Assembly (NCBI GenBank): GCA_024699855.1
Contig: JAMPIQ010000002.1
Coordinates: 13,020,001 to 13,084,000, forward strand
Length of the DNA stretch: 64,000 bases
Source: Aphelenchoides besseyi
Taxonomy: Eukaryota > Nematoda > Chromadorea > Rhabditida > Aphelenchoididae
Direction of reading: 5' to 3'
Numbering within the stretch: the stretch's first letter is position 1; every line of letters starts with the position of its first letter. The position numbers and the translations under genes are program-made. Positions 11,920 to 23,189 of this stretch are shown in pieces. Below the pieces are notes generated by a model. That model was not told where the DNA came from, ran no database searches, and saw only the letters and a program-made list of their open reading frames with translations.

Positions 11920-12151
11920 ATGACGGAAAAACCGTTGATGTTGAGCGCCGAATTGCAATCGACCGAAATTTTTCAGGTAAAACGTCTAATTGCCGCCCTG
12001 ATTGCTGATAAAAACGTTTCAGTTGAGATCTGTCGGCTTTCACGACGACGTTCATTGTTCAATTGAGCGTCCGTTAAGTGTGCGAGAGTTATGTTGTTCG
12101 GTACTCATGGAGCCGTCTACACGGCATCCATTTGTTCGACGGTCAGTTTAA
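11920..12151 (+). CDS. Possible spliced short upstream ORF overlapping the collagen start
   Basis: ATG 11920 opens 19 codons ending at 11976. A canonical-looking 46 bp intron (11977-12022, GTAAAA to GTTTCAG) joins in frame to 42 more codons ending at TAA 12149-12151. The second half overlaps the collagen N-terminus in a different frame. The intron is plausible as a 5' UTR intron of the collagen, or the AG at 12022 may be a trans-splice acceptor; the peptide itself is not recognised. The remainder of 11727-12090 holds only the AATAAA of the kinase (about 11774) and AT-rich spacer. Confidence 0.25.
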
Positions 12152-14206
12152 TGGCCACAATTGTTATTTTGCCAATCATTCACACTCAATTCCAACATAA
12201 GATGTCAATGATGTTGTCGAATGTGGAACTTTGCAAGGTAATACAATGAGAACAGATCATTTAAGTCTTTTGTTGTCAGTTGGAATCACGGGATATCTGG
12301 AAACAAATGAACTTCAAGCCTCGAAAACGTCGTAGCTCTTACGAAGCCGACGCGAATCCTTATGGTGCATCTTCATATTCCGGTTCTGGTGCATGTTGTG
12401 CTTGTAGCCAAGGACCTCCGGGCGCGAGAGGCCCACCGGGCAAAGATAAGTTTATTTACATCGTAGTGTATAATAATTAGCACTGTTTTAAATGGTGTAG
12501 ACGGTAAAAATGGAGCACCAGGTGCAGACGCCTACCCTGGTGAGTTATCATAACGTTTGGCCGCGATAGTTTGCTGTTGATTGTCTAAAGTCAAATTTCT
12601 CAATAGACAGTTCTGAAAGAAGAGATATTGTTTTTGGTTGTGTATTTAAACTCAATCGATAAAACTATCGCAATAAAACTCTTAAGACACAGCATTCAAC
12701 GCTAATTTAGGTCGTCCGGGCAAATATCTTCCAGCACCACCGTCAGAACAGAATGCATGTCAAAAGGTTAGGATACTATATTATAAACTCAACCTCTTCT
12801 ATTTTAGTGTCCTCCAGCACTTCCCGGTGTGTTTAATGATGAATAAGGTTTGATTGATAAAAGCTAACTTTAGGGCCCCCAGGATTACCAGGAGCAAAAG
12901 GTCCCAGAGGTAAATTGACCGAAACTTCAACCTGTTACTTTTTCATTTTATAGGTTTGGCTGGACCGGCAGGTAGACCGGGAAGATCAGGCGATAATAAT
13001 AGACCGGGACCTCCTGTAAGTTTACAACACAACTGATTTTATTCATTCTTTTTTAGGGACCTCCTGGTGAGTCTTATGCTTGAATTTGTAGAATATTTTT
13101 CTTATTATTTACCATTCAACGCAATAAACTTAGGTCCAAGAGGTGAGCCCGGAGCGCCCGGACCGAAAGGCTTAACTGGTGATCGTGGTAAAGTTCTTAA
13201 TGGAGCACCACCAGGACCACCAGGTAGATGCTAGTAATCAGTCATCAAACCTTAACTTTCAACATTTAGGACCACCAGGCAGAGTTGGTATGTTCTTGAT
13301 GCATTCTTTTACTATGTTCATTAAAATAACTTGTTACAATGCTTGAAAATTGTTTAATACTTATACATCATTAATATGTGCATTATTCAAGGACCACGAG
13401 GTCAAGCTGGAGCACGTGGGCATGATGGAAAATCTGGCCAACCGGGATCTAAAGGGCTTCGAGGAGCTGTGGGTGATCGGTTAGTAAAATTTGAGTGTAA
13501 TTTCATTCATTTGCATGCATTTCAGTGGTGCAAGTGGAAATGCGGGATTGCCGGGACCGCCAGGTATATTTTGCAGATTTCTAATTAATGGTACATTTAT
13601 TTCAAAGGACCTCCGGGCGAACCGGGTCTTCCCGGATCTTGTAATCATTGTCAGGCTATGGATAACGGCCCGGCCGCGCCAGCTACTCAACCGTACGGTC
13701 AAGAACAAATTGCAAGTTCTCAACAACAATCGGGCTACGATCAACAGGCTCAAACTCCTCAACAAACTATGCCAGAACCACAACAACCGCAACAACAAGA
13801 AGTTCTTCCATCGAGTACTCCACAACCAGCTGAAGCATACGATCAAAATTCACAACAACCATCTGCTTCATTGTACAGCAACGAATCACCAGCCAATCCA
13901 TCGCAAGCATCATATAGTCACGACGATCCGACGTCATCCGATCATACAAGTGCTAGTGATGATAGTGCATTGTATAGTAACAACGAAGCCAATCCCTCGA
14001 CTTCGTTACCAAATGCATCGCCAACTTCCGTTTCGTATAGCGGCGAAAACAGCAGTAATGGAAATGGACAGTCTGCAAGTAGCAGCGTTGCCGAATCACC
14101 AGCAGCTTCATCTTCAGGAGGTTCATCATACGGTCAAACTGATGGGCAAATTGCAGTTGCACCTGCTGACTCACGAACTGATGGCGAATATTTGTGGATC
14201 AATTGA
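12091..14206 (+). CDS. Nematode cuticle collagen with long Ser/Gln-rich tail
   Basis: A secreted or membrane-inserted cuticular collagen. Exon 1 (12091-12237) and the next exon carry the nematode N-terminal domain: YTASICSTVSLMATIVILP as a signal-anchor, then VELCK, ESRDIWKQM and a basic KPRKRR site fit for proprotein cleavage. Cys-rich GACCACSQ precedes Gly-X-Y blocks such as GPPGARGPPGK, GRPGRSGDN, GEPGAPGPKG, GQAGARGHDG and GEPGLPGS. Cysteines flank the blocks (ACQKCPPA, CNHC). The helix is spread over about a dozen tiny exons whose introns mostly interrupt Gly codons after the first G. After the last block comes a non-collagenous tail of about 180 residues rich in Ser, Gln, Pro, Asn and Tyr, much longer than in typical cuticle collagens. 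AATAAA at 14259-14264. Confidence 0.92.
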
Positions 14207-14402
14207 ACACTTTAACAATCAATTTCTCGTGTACTTTAGTATTAAAATTGCAGTCAAAAATAAACTTTCGAATTAAAATATCAGTTTGTGCAATCGCAAA
14301 AAATCGATAATCGTTCGGTTTTTGTTTTCGAGAAACTTTCTTCTACATCACTCAGTTGAGCGGATTGTCGACGCGGTTTTCGTTGTTCTCTTCGTGCTGA
14401 GA

Positions 14403-16276
14403 ATGTCCTTCACCGAATTCCATGATCGTGAAATTTTACTGTTAAGTGATGGTCCCAATCCGTATTTTCGTGGTCTGTTTGGTCGATGGAATAGGATGAT
14501 TGTTTCTCGTCGAATGGTTAGTTGCCGAATGTTTGCACTTAAATTGGAATGTTAAGCGTGATTATGAAAACAAGAACGCCACCGTTTTCGTCGAACAAAT
14601 GGTCGGACGTATTACTTCGATTCTAATTGAGATCGAGAAACGACATCAAATGATCGACTATTTATTTCACGATGGCGAATTAAAAAGTCATGTGCAGGAA
14701 CGAGATGAACTTGAGTCACTGGTTGAATGTTACGGGTATGTTAATAACATTGAATAGACGTGCATATTGAGTTTAGTGAACGAATGGGTAGTTGGTTGGA
14801 CGAAATATACTTCACGCATCCGAAAGGTCAAGTCACGGTCAACGACATTCGAATGTCACTTTGCAAACAAACATCCGAATCCGATTCGCCAATCGCTCTT
14901 GCTGCAGCCCTCGAACGTAACGACAATGTCGACGAGTTGGAGACGTGGTTTTGTCCGATGAACGGAAACGCTCATCGCACCATGGAACGTATTCAGGGCT
15001 TCGCCGCATTCATGTGCTCGATGCTACGATTTTCGTTTATCGTCGAACCGGGAAAACCGCGTACCGATCTTCGAGAGTTTTTTGTTGAATTCGAAATCCT
15101 CGAAAACTTCTTCGACAACGTGCAACTCGAAAAAAAAGAAACCGCCCAAACGACTTTTGACTCCAACTACCTGCTGAAAGCACGAAATAAAAGTGAGTTA
15201 GACGAACATTGATTTCAATAAACTTTAGTTGTAGATGTTGTTTGTGGAGAGTTAAATCGCGTAGTCCTCACACGTCTCGACGGATTCTCAACGAGTGCCG
15301 ATGCAACAAACGCAACGCTTTTAAGTGATGTTCGCGTATTCGACGATATCGATTGTCCAGATGAGACTGTTCGCGACGATTAGTGAGTTTGCTTTTCGTA
15401 GTGTTTAATGTTTGTGGGTTTAGTGGAACTGGTGATTTCATTCACGCAAATCGAATCTTCGGTGGACCTTTGAAAAACCAATTCATTTTGACTCAAGCAC
15501 CAATGCCTCACACGATCGTTGATTTTTGGCGAATGGTGTGGCAAGAGAAAAGTAAATTCGTGTTCATGCTCTGTAGTTTCATTGACGTACACAGTTTGGC
15601 GTTGTTAGGTTCGGCAAAACCGAATGGATGTCCGCGTTATTGGCCCAAGTGAGTTCATCGAATTCGTTCGATTATTTGTATTTTAGACCCAACGAAACTG
15701 TTGAGTATGGACCGTTTGTTATTCGAAATGATTCCCTGGACATGACAATCGATCCGCTTTTCGATGTTTCGACGTTGAGTATTTGGTTAGCACACGATCC
15801 AACGGTCGTGCATGTAGTCGAACATTGGCAATGGGATTGGACCGAATTCGATGATTTTCGTTGGCCTTTACGACTTTTACGAAGGTCAAGTTTTAACGAG
15901 TATTCATAAGGTTCCGTTGTTTAGGTCACGAATCGAATCTTCGCCGACAATTGTGCATTGTTTAGACGGATGTGGTCGTTCGGGTACTCTCGTGCTGATC
16001 GAAACAATGTTGATGCAACTATTACGTGGCACGAATAATTTCACCAATCCAATGCTCACTTCTGGCGTCTTTCTTCGACTTCAACGTCGACACGCCGTAG
16101 CCAATAGCCTTCAGTACCTATTCGCTTATCGTTGTGTTCTTCATTGGTGTCAACCCTACGTGCTGTCTTCATACAATCGTCTTCTTCTCGGTTTCTATTT
16201 CAATAATTCGGGTTTCTGCGGCAAATACGAGGAAATTGCCGCTTCCTATACGCGTAAAGGCAAACTTCGAGTTTAA
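14403..16276 (+). CDS. Divergent nematode protein tyrosine phosphatase
   Basis: A single PTP domain follows an N-terminal helical, charged region of about 200 residues with no known domain. The active-site loop reads VHCLDGCGRSGT (15950-15985), so the nucleophile Cys and Arg of HCX5R are present, though Asp-Gly-Cys replaces the usual Ser-Ala-Gly-Ile. Substrate-side motifs are visible: DFIHANRIFGG, FILTQAPMPHT, DFWRMVW and, near the end, SLQYLFAYR. At the WPD loop the sequence reads HWQWDWTEFDDF, where Pro and the general acid Asp seem replaced (Thr-Glu), so catalysis may be weak or lost. I start at ATG 14403; a 49 bp intron (GTCTGT to GGTTAG) is needed to reach the next exon in frame. No signal peptide or membrane segment is apparent. 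AATAAA at 16367-16372. Confidence 0.85.
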
Positions 16277-16825
16277 AATTTGCAAATTAATTTTCTCAAA
16301 GCTAACTAGTTGTACTCCTGTTGTTTTGTGTTCCTCGAATGACCTCATGTTCTATCTAATACTTTAAATAAACTTGAACTTATCGAATTTCGTTGAGCTG
16401 TTTTCAATTTTTAGGTTTTTGTTTCTAATAATCGAAACCAGCAAGCAGCAACAGAAGTCAGTGCGTGCAAACCTTTCGCACGACCTGTAACTTAGAATAA
16501 GATCCACTCTTATCCGCGCGGTCTGTTAGACCTGGTCTCAGAGTTGAACGTAGAGAAGATCCAAAGTGACTTTGTCTTCCGCTGAAACTTGTTGAAAATG
16601 CACGTTTGATCCACAGTTTACTCGGCCCCCGCGTTGCACATTCCGAGGACTCTGGAGCGACCTGCAAAAGATCCGGAGAATTTGAACTCGAAATCTCGGG
16701 ATCGATGCCAAATTAATTTGCAGGGGTTTAATTAACTTGTTTGAATCGTTTACTAATCATCTTGTAAACTTTTTGTTTATTGTAATTCACTTATACAAAA
16801 ACGGTTTTAGCATCCGTCTGAACTT
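16277..16825. other. Spacer between PTP and myosin genes
   Basis: Holds the PTP 3' end and the myosin upstream region. A minus-strand frame 16458-16667 is open, begins after an AG preceded by TTTTGC and has coding-like composition (FSGRQSHFGSSL), but it has no ATG or clear partner exon. A 3' splice site (GGTTTTAG, ending 16810) lies 15 bp before the myosin ATG and may be a cis or trans acceptor. Confidence 0.5.
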
Positions 16826-19800
16826 ATGATCGATCCGACGTGGCTCAACGATCCTGGTTGGGTTTATCTACGACTGTCACCGGAAGTTCAACAAAAGGTA
16901 GCTGATTATCGTCTTTTTAGCAATCAAAGCCTTTCAGGAGCAGTCATTACGTAAATTCGACAACAAAACTCAATACTGGATTGCTGATCCAACCGAAGCG
17001 TTCGTGATCGGAAAAGTGGAAGATGAGGCCGAAGGAAAAGTCACGGTTGAACTGCCGGACGGTGGAAAAGTGAGAAGAATGATAAGTGATGGGATATTGG
17101 TTTAACGTTTAGAAAACGCTGAATCGAGATGAAGTTCAGGAAATCAATCCGCCCAAATTCGAGAAAACCGAGGACATGGCAAATTTGACGTTCTTGAACG
17201 AGGCGTCTGTTTTGCACAATCTCCGTCAACGATACCACTCGTTGCTCATTTATGTACGAAGTTAAAACGATGAACGTAAACATAGATCTCGCTTTCAGAC
17301 GTATTCGGGACTGTTCCTTGTTTTTATTAATCCGTACAAGCGATTGCCGATTTACACCGACTCGGTAGCCAACATGTTCGTGAACTGTCGACGCACAAAA
17401 ATGCCTCCTCATTTGTTCGCGGTTTCTGATCTTGCTTATCGAAACATGATCAACGGTATGAAGTGAAAAGAAGACATGGTCGTTGAAATGAGTTTAGATC
17501 ACGAGAATCAGTCGATGTTGATTACTGGTGAATCGGGAGCAGGTTAGTGTTGGTGTAAAACTTTACTTCTGTTCTTTAGGAAAAACGGAAAACACAAAGA
17601 AAGTAATTTCTTATTTTGCGCGTATCGGAGCTCCGCCATCCAAAGAAAATCAGAAAGAAAAGGTAAGAGGTTACGTAAACTAAAACTTTCAGATTTCCAA
17701 CAAACTCCAAAACCTTTGTTTATAACGTTCTTTTGCAGAAGGGCTCATTGGAAGAACAAGTTGTTCAAGCAAATCCGGCAATCGAAGCGTTTGGAAACGG
17801 CGCTACAAATCGAAATTACAATTCTTCTCGTTATGGCAAATTTATTCGCATTCATTTCAACACCAATGGAAAACTGGTTGGCGGGGATATTGAACATTGT
17901 AAGTGAAAGTAACAGAAATTTGAATCAGTGAAATCGTTTGAGATTTGCTTGAGAAGTCTCGTGTGATTAAACAAGGAACGGGAGAACGTTCATTTCATGT
18001 CTTTTATCAAATGATGACAAACGAAAAACTGAGAAGTAAGTTACAGAAAGAGATTCAGATATTTATGATCAGTCTAGATGCATGCAAACTTACGAATAAT
18101 ATTCGGGATTATCATTTTGTTTCTCAAGCCGAGATTACCGTTCCCGGTATGAACGATGTGGAGGAGTTTGCTTGCACTGATGTGAGTCGATTAATGTCTT
18201 GTTTGAAGCCTCAATCTATTCAGAATGCATTTGATGTTATGGGATTCAGCAAAGAAGAGAAAGATGGCCTCTACAAAACATGTGCTGCAATTATGCATAT
18301 GGGCGAAATGAAGTTCAAACAAAAACCACGTGAAGAACAAGCCGAAATCACTGAAGATATGACTAGTGAGTGCAACTGAAAAACATTCAATAGTTATTTA
18401 AAAGATGCTACAAATGCTTGCTCGTTGTTTGGCGTCGATGTGGAGAAGTTTGTTAATGCATTACTGAAACCACAAGTCAAAGTTGGATCGGAGTGGGTGT
18501 CGAAGGGTCAAACTGTTCAGCAAGTAAAGAGGACAAACAAATAACTTCGGACAACTTTCTAATTCAGGTTGATTGGTCAGTGGGAGCGTTAGCAATGGCT
18601 ATTTACGCACGAATGTTTCATTGGGTCATTCAACGATGTAATAAGACACTAGCAACTTCTCAAGATGAATCATCGCAATATATCGGAGTACTGGATATTG
18701 CAGGATTCGAGATTTTTGATGTAAAGATTTGAATTAATTTAGAACTGAAATGTAATTACAGCGCAATTCTTTCGAACAACTGTGGATCAACTTTGTCAAC
18801 GAGAAGCTGCAACAGTTTTTCAATCATCACATGTTCGTTTTGGAACAAGAAGAATACGAACGCGAAGGAATTCAATGGCAATTCATTGATTTCGGTTTGG
18901 ATTTACAGGCGTGCATTGAACTGATCGAGAAACCATTGGGTATTATTTCGATGTTGGACGAAGAGTGTATCGTGCCGAAAGCAACAGATGCAACATATGC
19001 CGAGAAACTAAACAGTCAGCATATGGGCAAACATCCGAATTTCCAACGTCCGAAACCGGTAAAAGGAAAGTCTTCGGACGCTCACTTTGCGATCATTCAT
19101 TACGCTGGTACGGTGAATTACAACGTCGATTCGTGGTTGGACAAAAACAAAGATCCATTGAACGATAGTGCCGTCGCAGTTTTGAAAACAGCCGATCACA
19201 AGTCCGCGATCTATCAGTTTTGGGAAGATTATCAAACGGCAGTCGATAGAGAAGAGGCGGAAAAACGAGGTAAAAACGTTGGAACCAAAAAGAAAGGAGG
19301 CTCATTCAACACCGTTTCTACGATGTATCGCGAATCCTTGAACAGTTTGTTATCGATGCTCCATACGACACAACCACATTTTATTCGTTGCATCATTCCG
19401 AACGAACAGAAGAAGAGCGGAGTTATTGATGCTCCACTTGTTCTTAATCAGGTATCTCATTTCACAAGCCTCTTGACTTATTTTAAATTCAGTTGACATG
19501 CAACGGTGTACTGGAAGGAATTCGAATTTGTCGCAAAGGTTTTCCGTAAGTTTGTATTTTAACAATAAAACACGAAATGTTTAGGAATCGGATTCTTTTC
19601 TTGGAATTTCGCTACCGATATGCCATTCTCGCTGCTAATGAAGCGTCAAAGGATGTTGAACTTGATGAAGTGGTTACTGCAATGCTCAATCGACTTGTAA
19701 ACGAACAGAAACTTAAACCGGAAGATTACCGAGTTGGAAAAAACAAGGTTTAAAACAAAGATATTCGAAGCTTTCAATTAGGTTTAAGGTCTTTTTCCGT

Positions 19801-21483
19801 GCCGGTATTCTCGCTCGAATGGAGGAACATCGTGATGCCGCGATCTCGGTTATGATTGGCAAGTTCCAATGTGCGTGTCGTCACTTTTTGGCTCAATGCG
19901 AACGTAGACGTCGTGAAAAACAGACCGAAGCCATTGAAACTGTTCAGTGGAATATTCGAAAGTGGGTTGAATTACGTGGCTGCGCGTGGTATCGTTTGTA
20001 CACACGAGTAAAGCCGATGCTGACCGGACTCGAGTCTAACGCTCAAGTAAAAGCAATGGAAGCGAAGCTAAAGGTACGAGGACAATCATATTGAAAATTA
20101 GCAAGTGTCTGCATCTACGTGGACTATCGAATTACTCTTTATTTAATATCGTAATAATTTAGGATATGGAGGAAAAACAAAAAGTCGATGCAGAACAACA
20201 CTCCAAATTGAGTCGTGAATTTGCTCAACAAAAGGAGGAGTTGGAGAGCTTGAAAGGCAAGTGCGCCAATCAGACGCTTGTCATCGAACGTAGAAAGGTC
20301 GAATTAAAAGTACGTTGAAACTACTCGTTCCTAATGTTTGATTGTAGGAACTAAACGACCAAATAGATCAACAAAACAAACGGTTTGCTGAGTTGGAGTC
20401 AACTACTGGCCTACGTATAAAGTCGCTGGAGAAGGAGTTGATGTCAACAAAAGAAAAGAGCACGTTTGAAGTTAAAAGATTACAAGCGGAAGCACAAAAA
20501 CGTCAATCCGAAGTCGAAGAACTTCAACGTCAATTGGCTGCACAACAAGAAGCTAATAGTCAACTTGTTCAGCAACGCAAAGCCCAAGAAGCTGCAAATT
20601 TGGAAAACTTTGACGAAATGGAGTTGTTACGTGCCAAAGTTGAACGATTGGAAGAACAACGAAATCGAACAGTCGAGGAGTTGGATCAATGTGAAGAACG
20701 CTTGCATCATGAGAAACGTCAAAAGGAAGAAGCACTGAAGGGTTAAAAACGATTTGTATTAATTAATGAGTGTGAAATTTCAGATAAACGAAAACTTGAG
20801 AGTGAGAACAAGCAATTACTCGATAAATTTGAGCTCTTGCAAAATGAGTACAAAAATTGCGACAAAGACGCCAGACGAATGGAATCGGAGATCGGACAGT
20901 GGAGAACACGTGCTCACGATGATGCCAATTTAATTAGTAAACTTCAGGCCAATATTCGTCAACTAGTGGCTCGAATTGAAGAGTTGGAAACCGAATTAGA
21001 AGTTGAACAGCGAGGTCGAATGCGGGTATGAAAGGAATTTTTAAGTATTCATCTGATCGTTGATTTAAGGCGGACAAACTAAAAAATGAGGCACAAGCCG
21101 AATTGGGCGCATTGCATGAGCAGATTGCTGAAACCAACGGACAACTTGAAGTCCAAATGCATTTGAACAAAAACGCTCAACAAGAGGTATCTTAATCAAA
21201 TGAACGTTTTTAGATTCTTTTCTTCCAGGTGCTTTCTTTGCATAAGGAATTGGAGAAGCGTAACATTCAAAACGAATCGAGCATCGCCGATCTTTGTTCC
21301 ATGCAGTGGTTGACGTTGAATAACCTTCGTAATCTCTCGCAACAGGCTCAGTTTCTTGAAAACGAAGCCAATCGAGTTCTTGATTTCCGTAAAGTTTCTC
21401 AAGAACAAATGCAGAAGCCATTGACTCGATCCATGTCAACACGCGAATTCTACAAACACAACGCTGTTGAATATCGACCATAA
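16826..21483 (+). CDS. Muscle-type myosin II heavy chain with shortened rod
   Basis: An actin-based motor of the muscle class II myosins. The SH3-like N-domain and motor match UNC-54 closely: [25 protein letters not shown]-loop [13 protein letters not shown] (an intron lies between GAG and KT), switch [11 protein letters not shown], switch [11 protein letters not shown], relay [12 protein letters not shown], the actin-binding [10 protein letters not shown] and SH helix [12 protein letters not shown]. An IQ-like light-chain region and coiled coil follow. The coiled coil tracks the UNC-54 rod only through the S2 part ([15 protein letters not shown], then [10 protein letters not shown]) and then ends in a short unique tail with [10 protein letters not shown]. 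About 1,260 residues are predicted against about 1,960 for a full heavy chain, so most of the light-meromyosin rod that assembles filaments is absent. The stop (21481) is followed by non-coding sequence. Confidence 0.9.
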
Positions 21484-21651
21484 TCCAATGAAACATTTAA
21501 AAAATGTCTATTAGCCTTTCAGTTTTGCTGCTATCCCCAAAAGATATAAAAACATTAACATTGTAATTAACCTCAACTTTTCGAAACTGCCCAAAACATT
21601 TTTCGTAAACAGAAGCTTGTGAATGTCTAATGAATTTGTATGTAAAGAGAT

Positions 21652-21915
21652 TCAAGCCATAGGTAAATTCAATAAAAATTCGGTTTCAATAGTGAGCTCG
21701 TTTGCTTCTACTTGGTATTCATAATCGAGAAACGCGAAAAGAATGCTGTAACTTTGTTTATTTGGAGTTAACTCTGCGATCGTCGTCAAAGTTGAGTTCG
21801 AGGACCATTTGATCTCAAAGCTAAAGAACAAAAACCGAATGTGAATGGCGGCTGTTTCGATGGCATTTGTCGTCCGCCGATCTTTTCTGAGCTTTTCGTT
21901 CGGTTGGCGGATCAC
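21652..21915 (-). CDS. Possible small unrecognised protein
   Basis: A minus-strand frame of 87 codons from ATG 21915 to TGA 21652 fills much of the spacer between the myosin and sarcoglycan genes. The second half has coding-like composition (FEIKWSSNSTL, YEYQVEANELTIETEF). It has no family match I know of, and an AATAAA for the plus-strand myosin transcript (about 21669) lies within it, so it may be only a 3' UTR shadow. Confidence 0.25.
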   Translation of the reverse strand: MIRQPNEKLRKDRRTTNAIETAAIHIRFLFFSFEIKWSSNSTLTTIAELTPNKQSYSILFAFLDYEYQVEANELTIETEFLLNLPMA

Positions 21916-21992
21916 TTGGCTGAGTTTTGCAACAAAAAGAGAAATTAGAGTCGTGGATTATTAATTTGCCAATTCGAAATCATTCCACTTAA

Positions 21993-23124
21993 ATGGCTAG
22001 TCCACGATATTTGCGACGAGTTGACGAAGATGAAGATTACTCGACCAAAAGGTAGTTTGTTTTCTTTTACTCAACGATTTCTTCATATTTAAGACCCTCT
22101 ACAACAGTCGGTGAACTTCGAAATGCAACTGAAGAGGAATCACTGCATGTTACGGGATTGCGTGAACATCGGCTTATAGCAATGGTCATTTGGCTTTCGG
22201 TTCTTTGTGTTTTGGCGGCCATTCTTTTGATTGTGAGTTCATGTGTGATCATTCATAAGTAGATTGATCGTAGTGTAATATCATGCTAATAAGGACGCTT
22301 CAAATGTCACATCATGGAATGAAATCGATTCGGATTCACAACTACGAGAATTTGAGAACAAAAGAAAAAGAGTCGGTGGTGTACATGTCCGCTGAGAACA
22401 TTGATTTGGGGCACGTGATTGCTAAATCTGGCCACGTCGTGGGTCCAAGAGCACAAACAATAAACATCGATGGAACACGGGTTTGTATTCTTTACTTTAT
22501 AGTTTCTAATTAGCATTTTAGGTTATGATGAGTGGAGCGACGAACGTAACTCAGTTCTCATTGCAAGACGGGTTGTGTAAATTCGACAGCCAAAGCAACT
22601 TCAAAGTCGATTTAATGTCATTGGATAAATTGATTCATGTATTTTAGGTGATTAACAATCGTAACGAACAGACGATGTTCAGTGCTCAGCATCCGATGAT
22701 TGATCTCGATAATCGAATTCGAAAGATTTCCACCGGTCATATCATCACGAATAAGGTTTAAACGCTTATTATTCGATTAACAGTGTGATTAAAGATTCGA
22801 GCACCAGTCAATCAAGACCTGGAGATTCGCGGTGAGAACGTGAATCTACGCGGCAACGAAGGAATACGCGCAGAATCCCGGCGATTTCATGCCAACGCAT
22901 CAACCGCTCTGCATATCAAAACTTCGGCGGATGGCGCCGTTCATTTCAACAGTCGACATTTGTACGTGGGAGCTCAATCACAACCACTACCACTCAGCAG
23001 TTCTCCCGCTTTGACTGCTTCAGTTGACGCCTTTCGTGTTTGTATTTGTTCAACAAGTCGTCCGAAATTGTTCCTCGTACGCGGAAATAAGCGATGTAAT
23101 GCTCAATCTACAGTTTGTAAATAA
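21993..23124 (+). CDS. sgcb-1: Beta-sarcoglycan
   Basis: A single-pass type II membrane protein of the sarcoglycan subcomplex, which stabilises the dystrophin-associated complex at the muscle membrane. It has a short cytoplasmic N-terminus with acidic DEDEDY, then LHVTGLREHR, which aligns with LHKTGLRGRK in vertebrate beta-sarcoglycan, and a hydrophobic anchor (MVIWLSVLCVLAAILLIV). The extracellular beta-rich part contains VMMSGATNVTQF, MFSAQHPMI, GENVNLRGNEGIRAES and the conserved C-terminal cysteine cluster CIC..C..C ending in VCK. An Asn-X-Thr site is visible. Six exons with short introns; the first intron is 22052 to about 22093. Lies immediately downstream of the myosin gene on the same strand. 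AATAAA overlaps and follows the stop. Confidence 0.9.
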
Positions 23125-23189
23125 ATTTTAATAAACAAAACTGTCGTTGAATAGGCATACAACTACCGGTAATTGAGACAAAGATCGAT

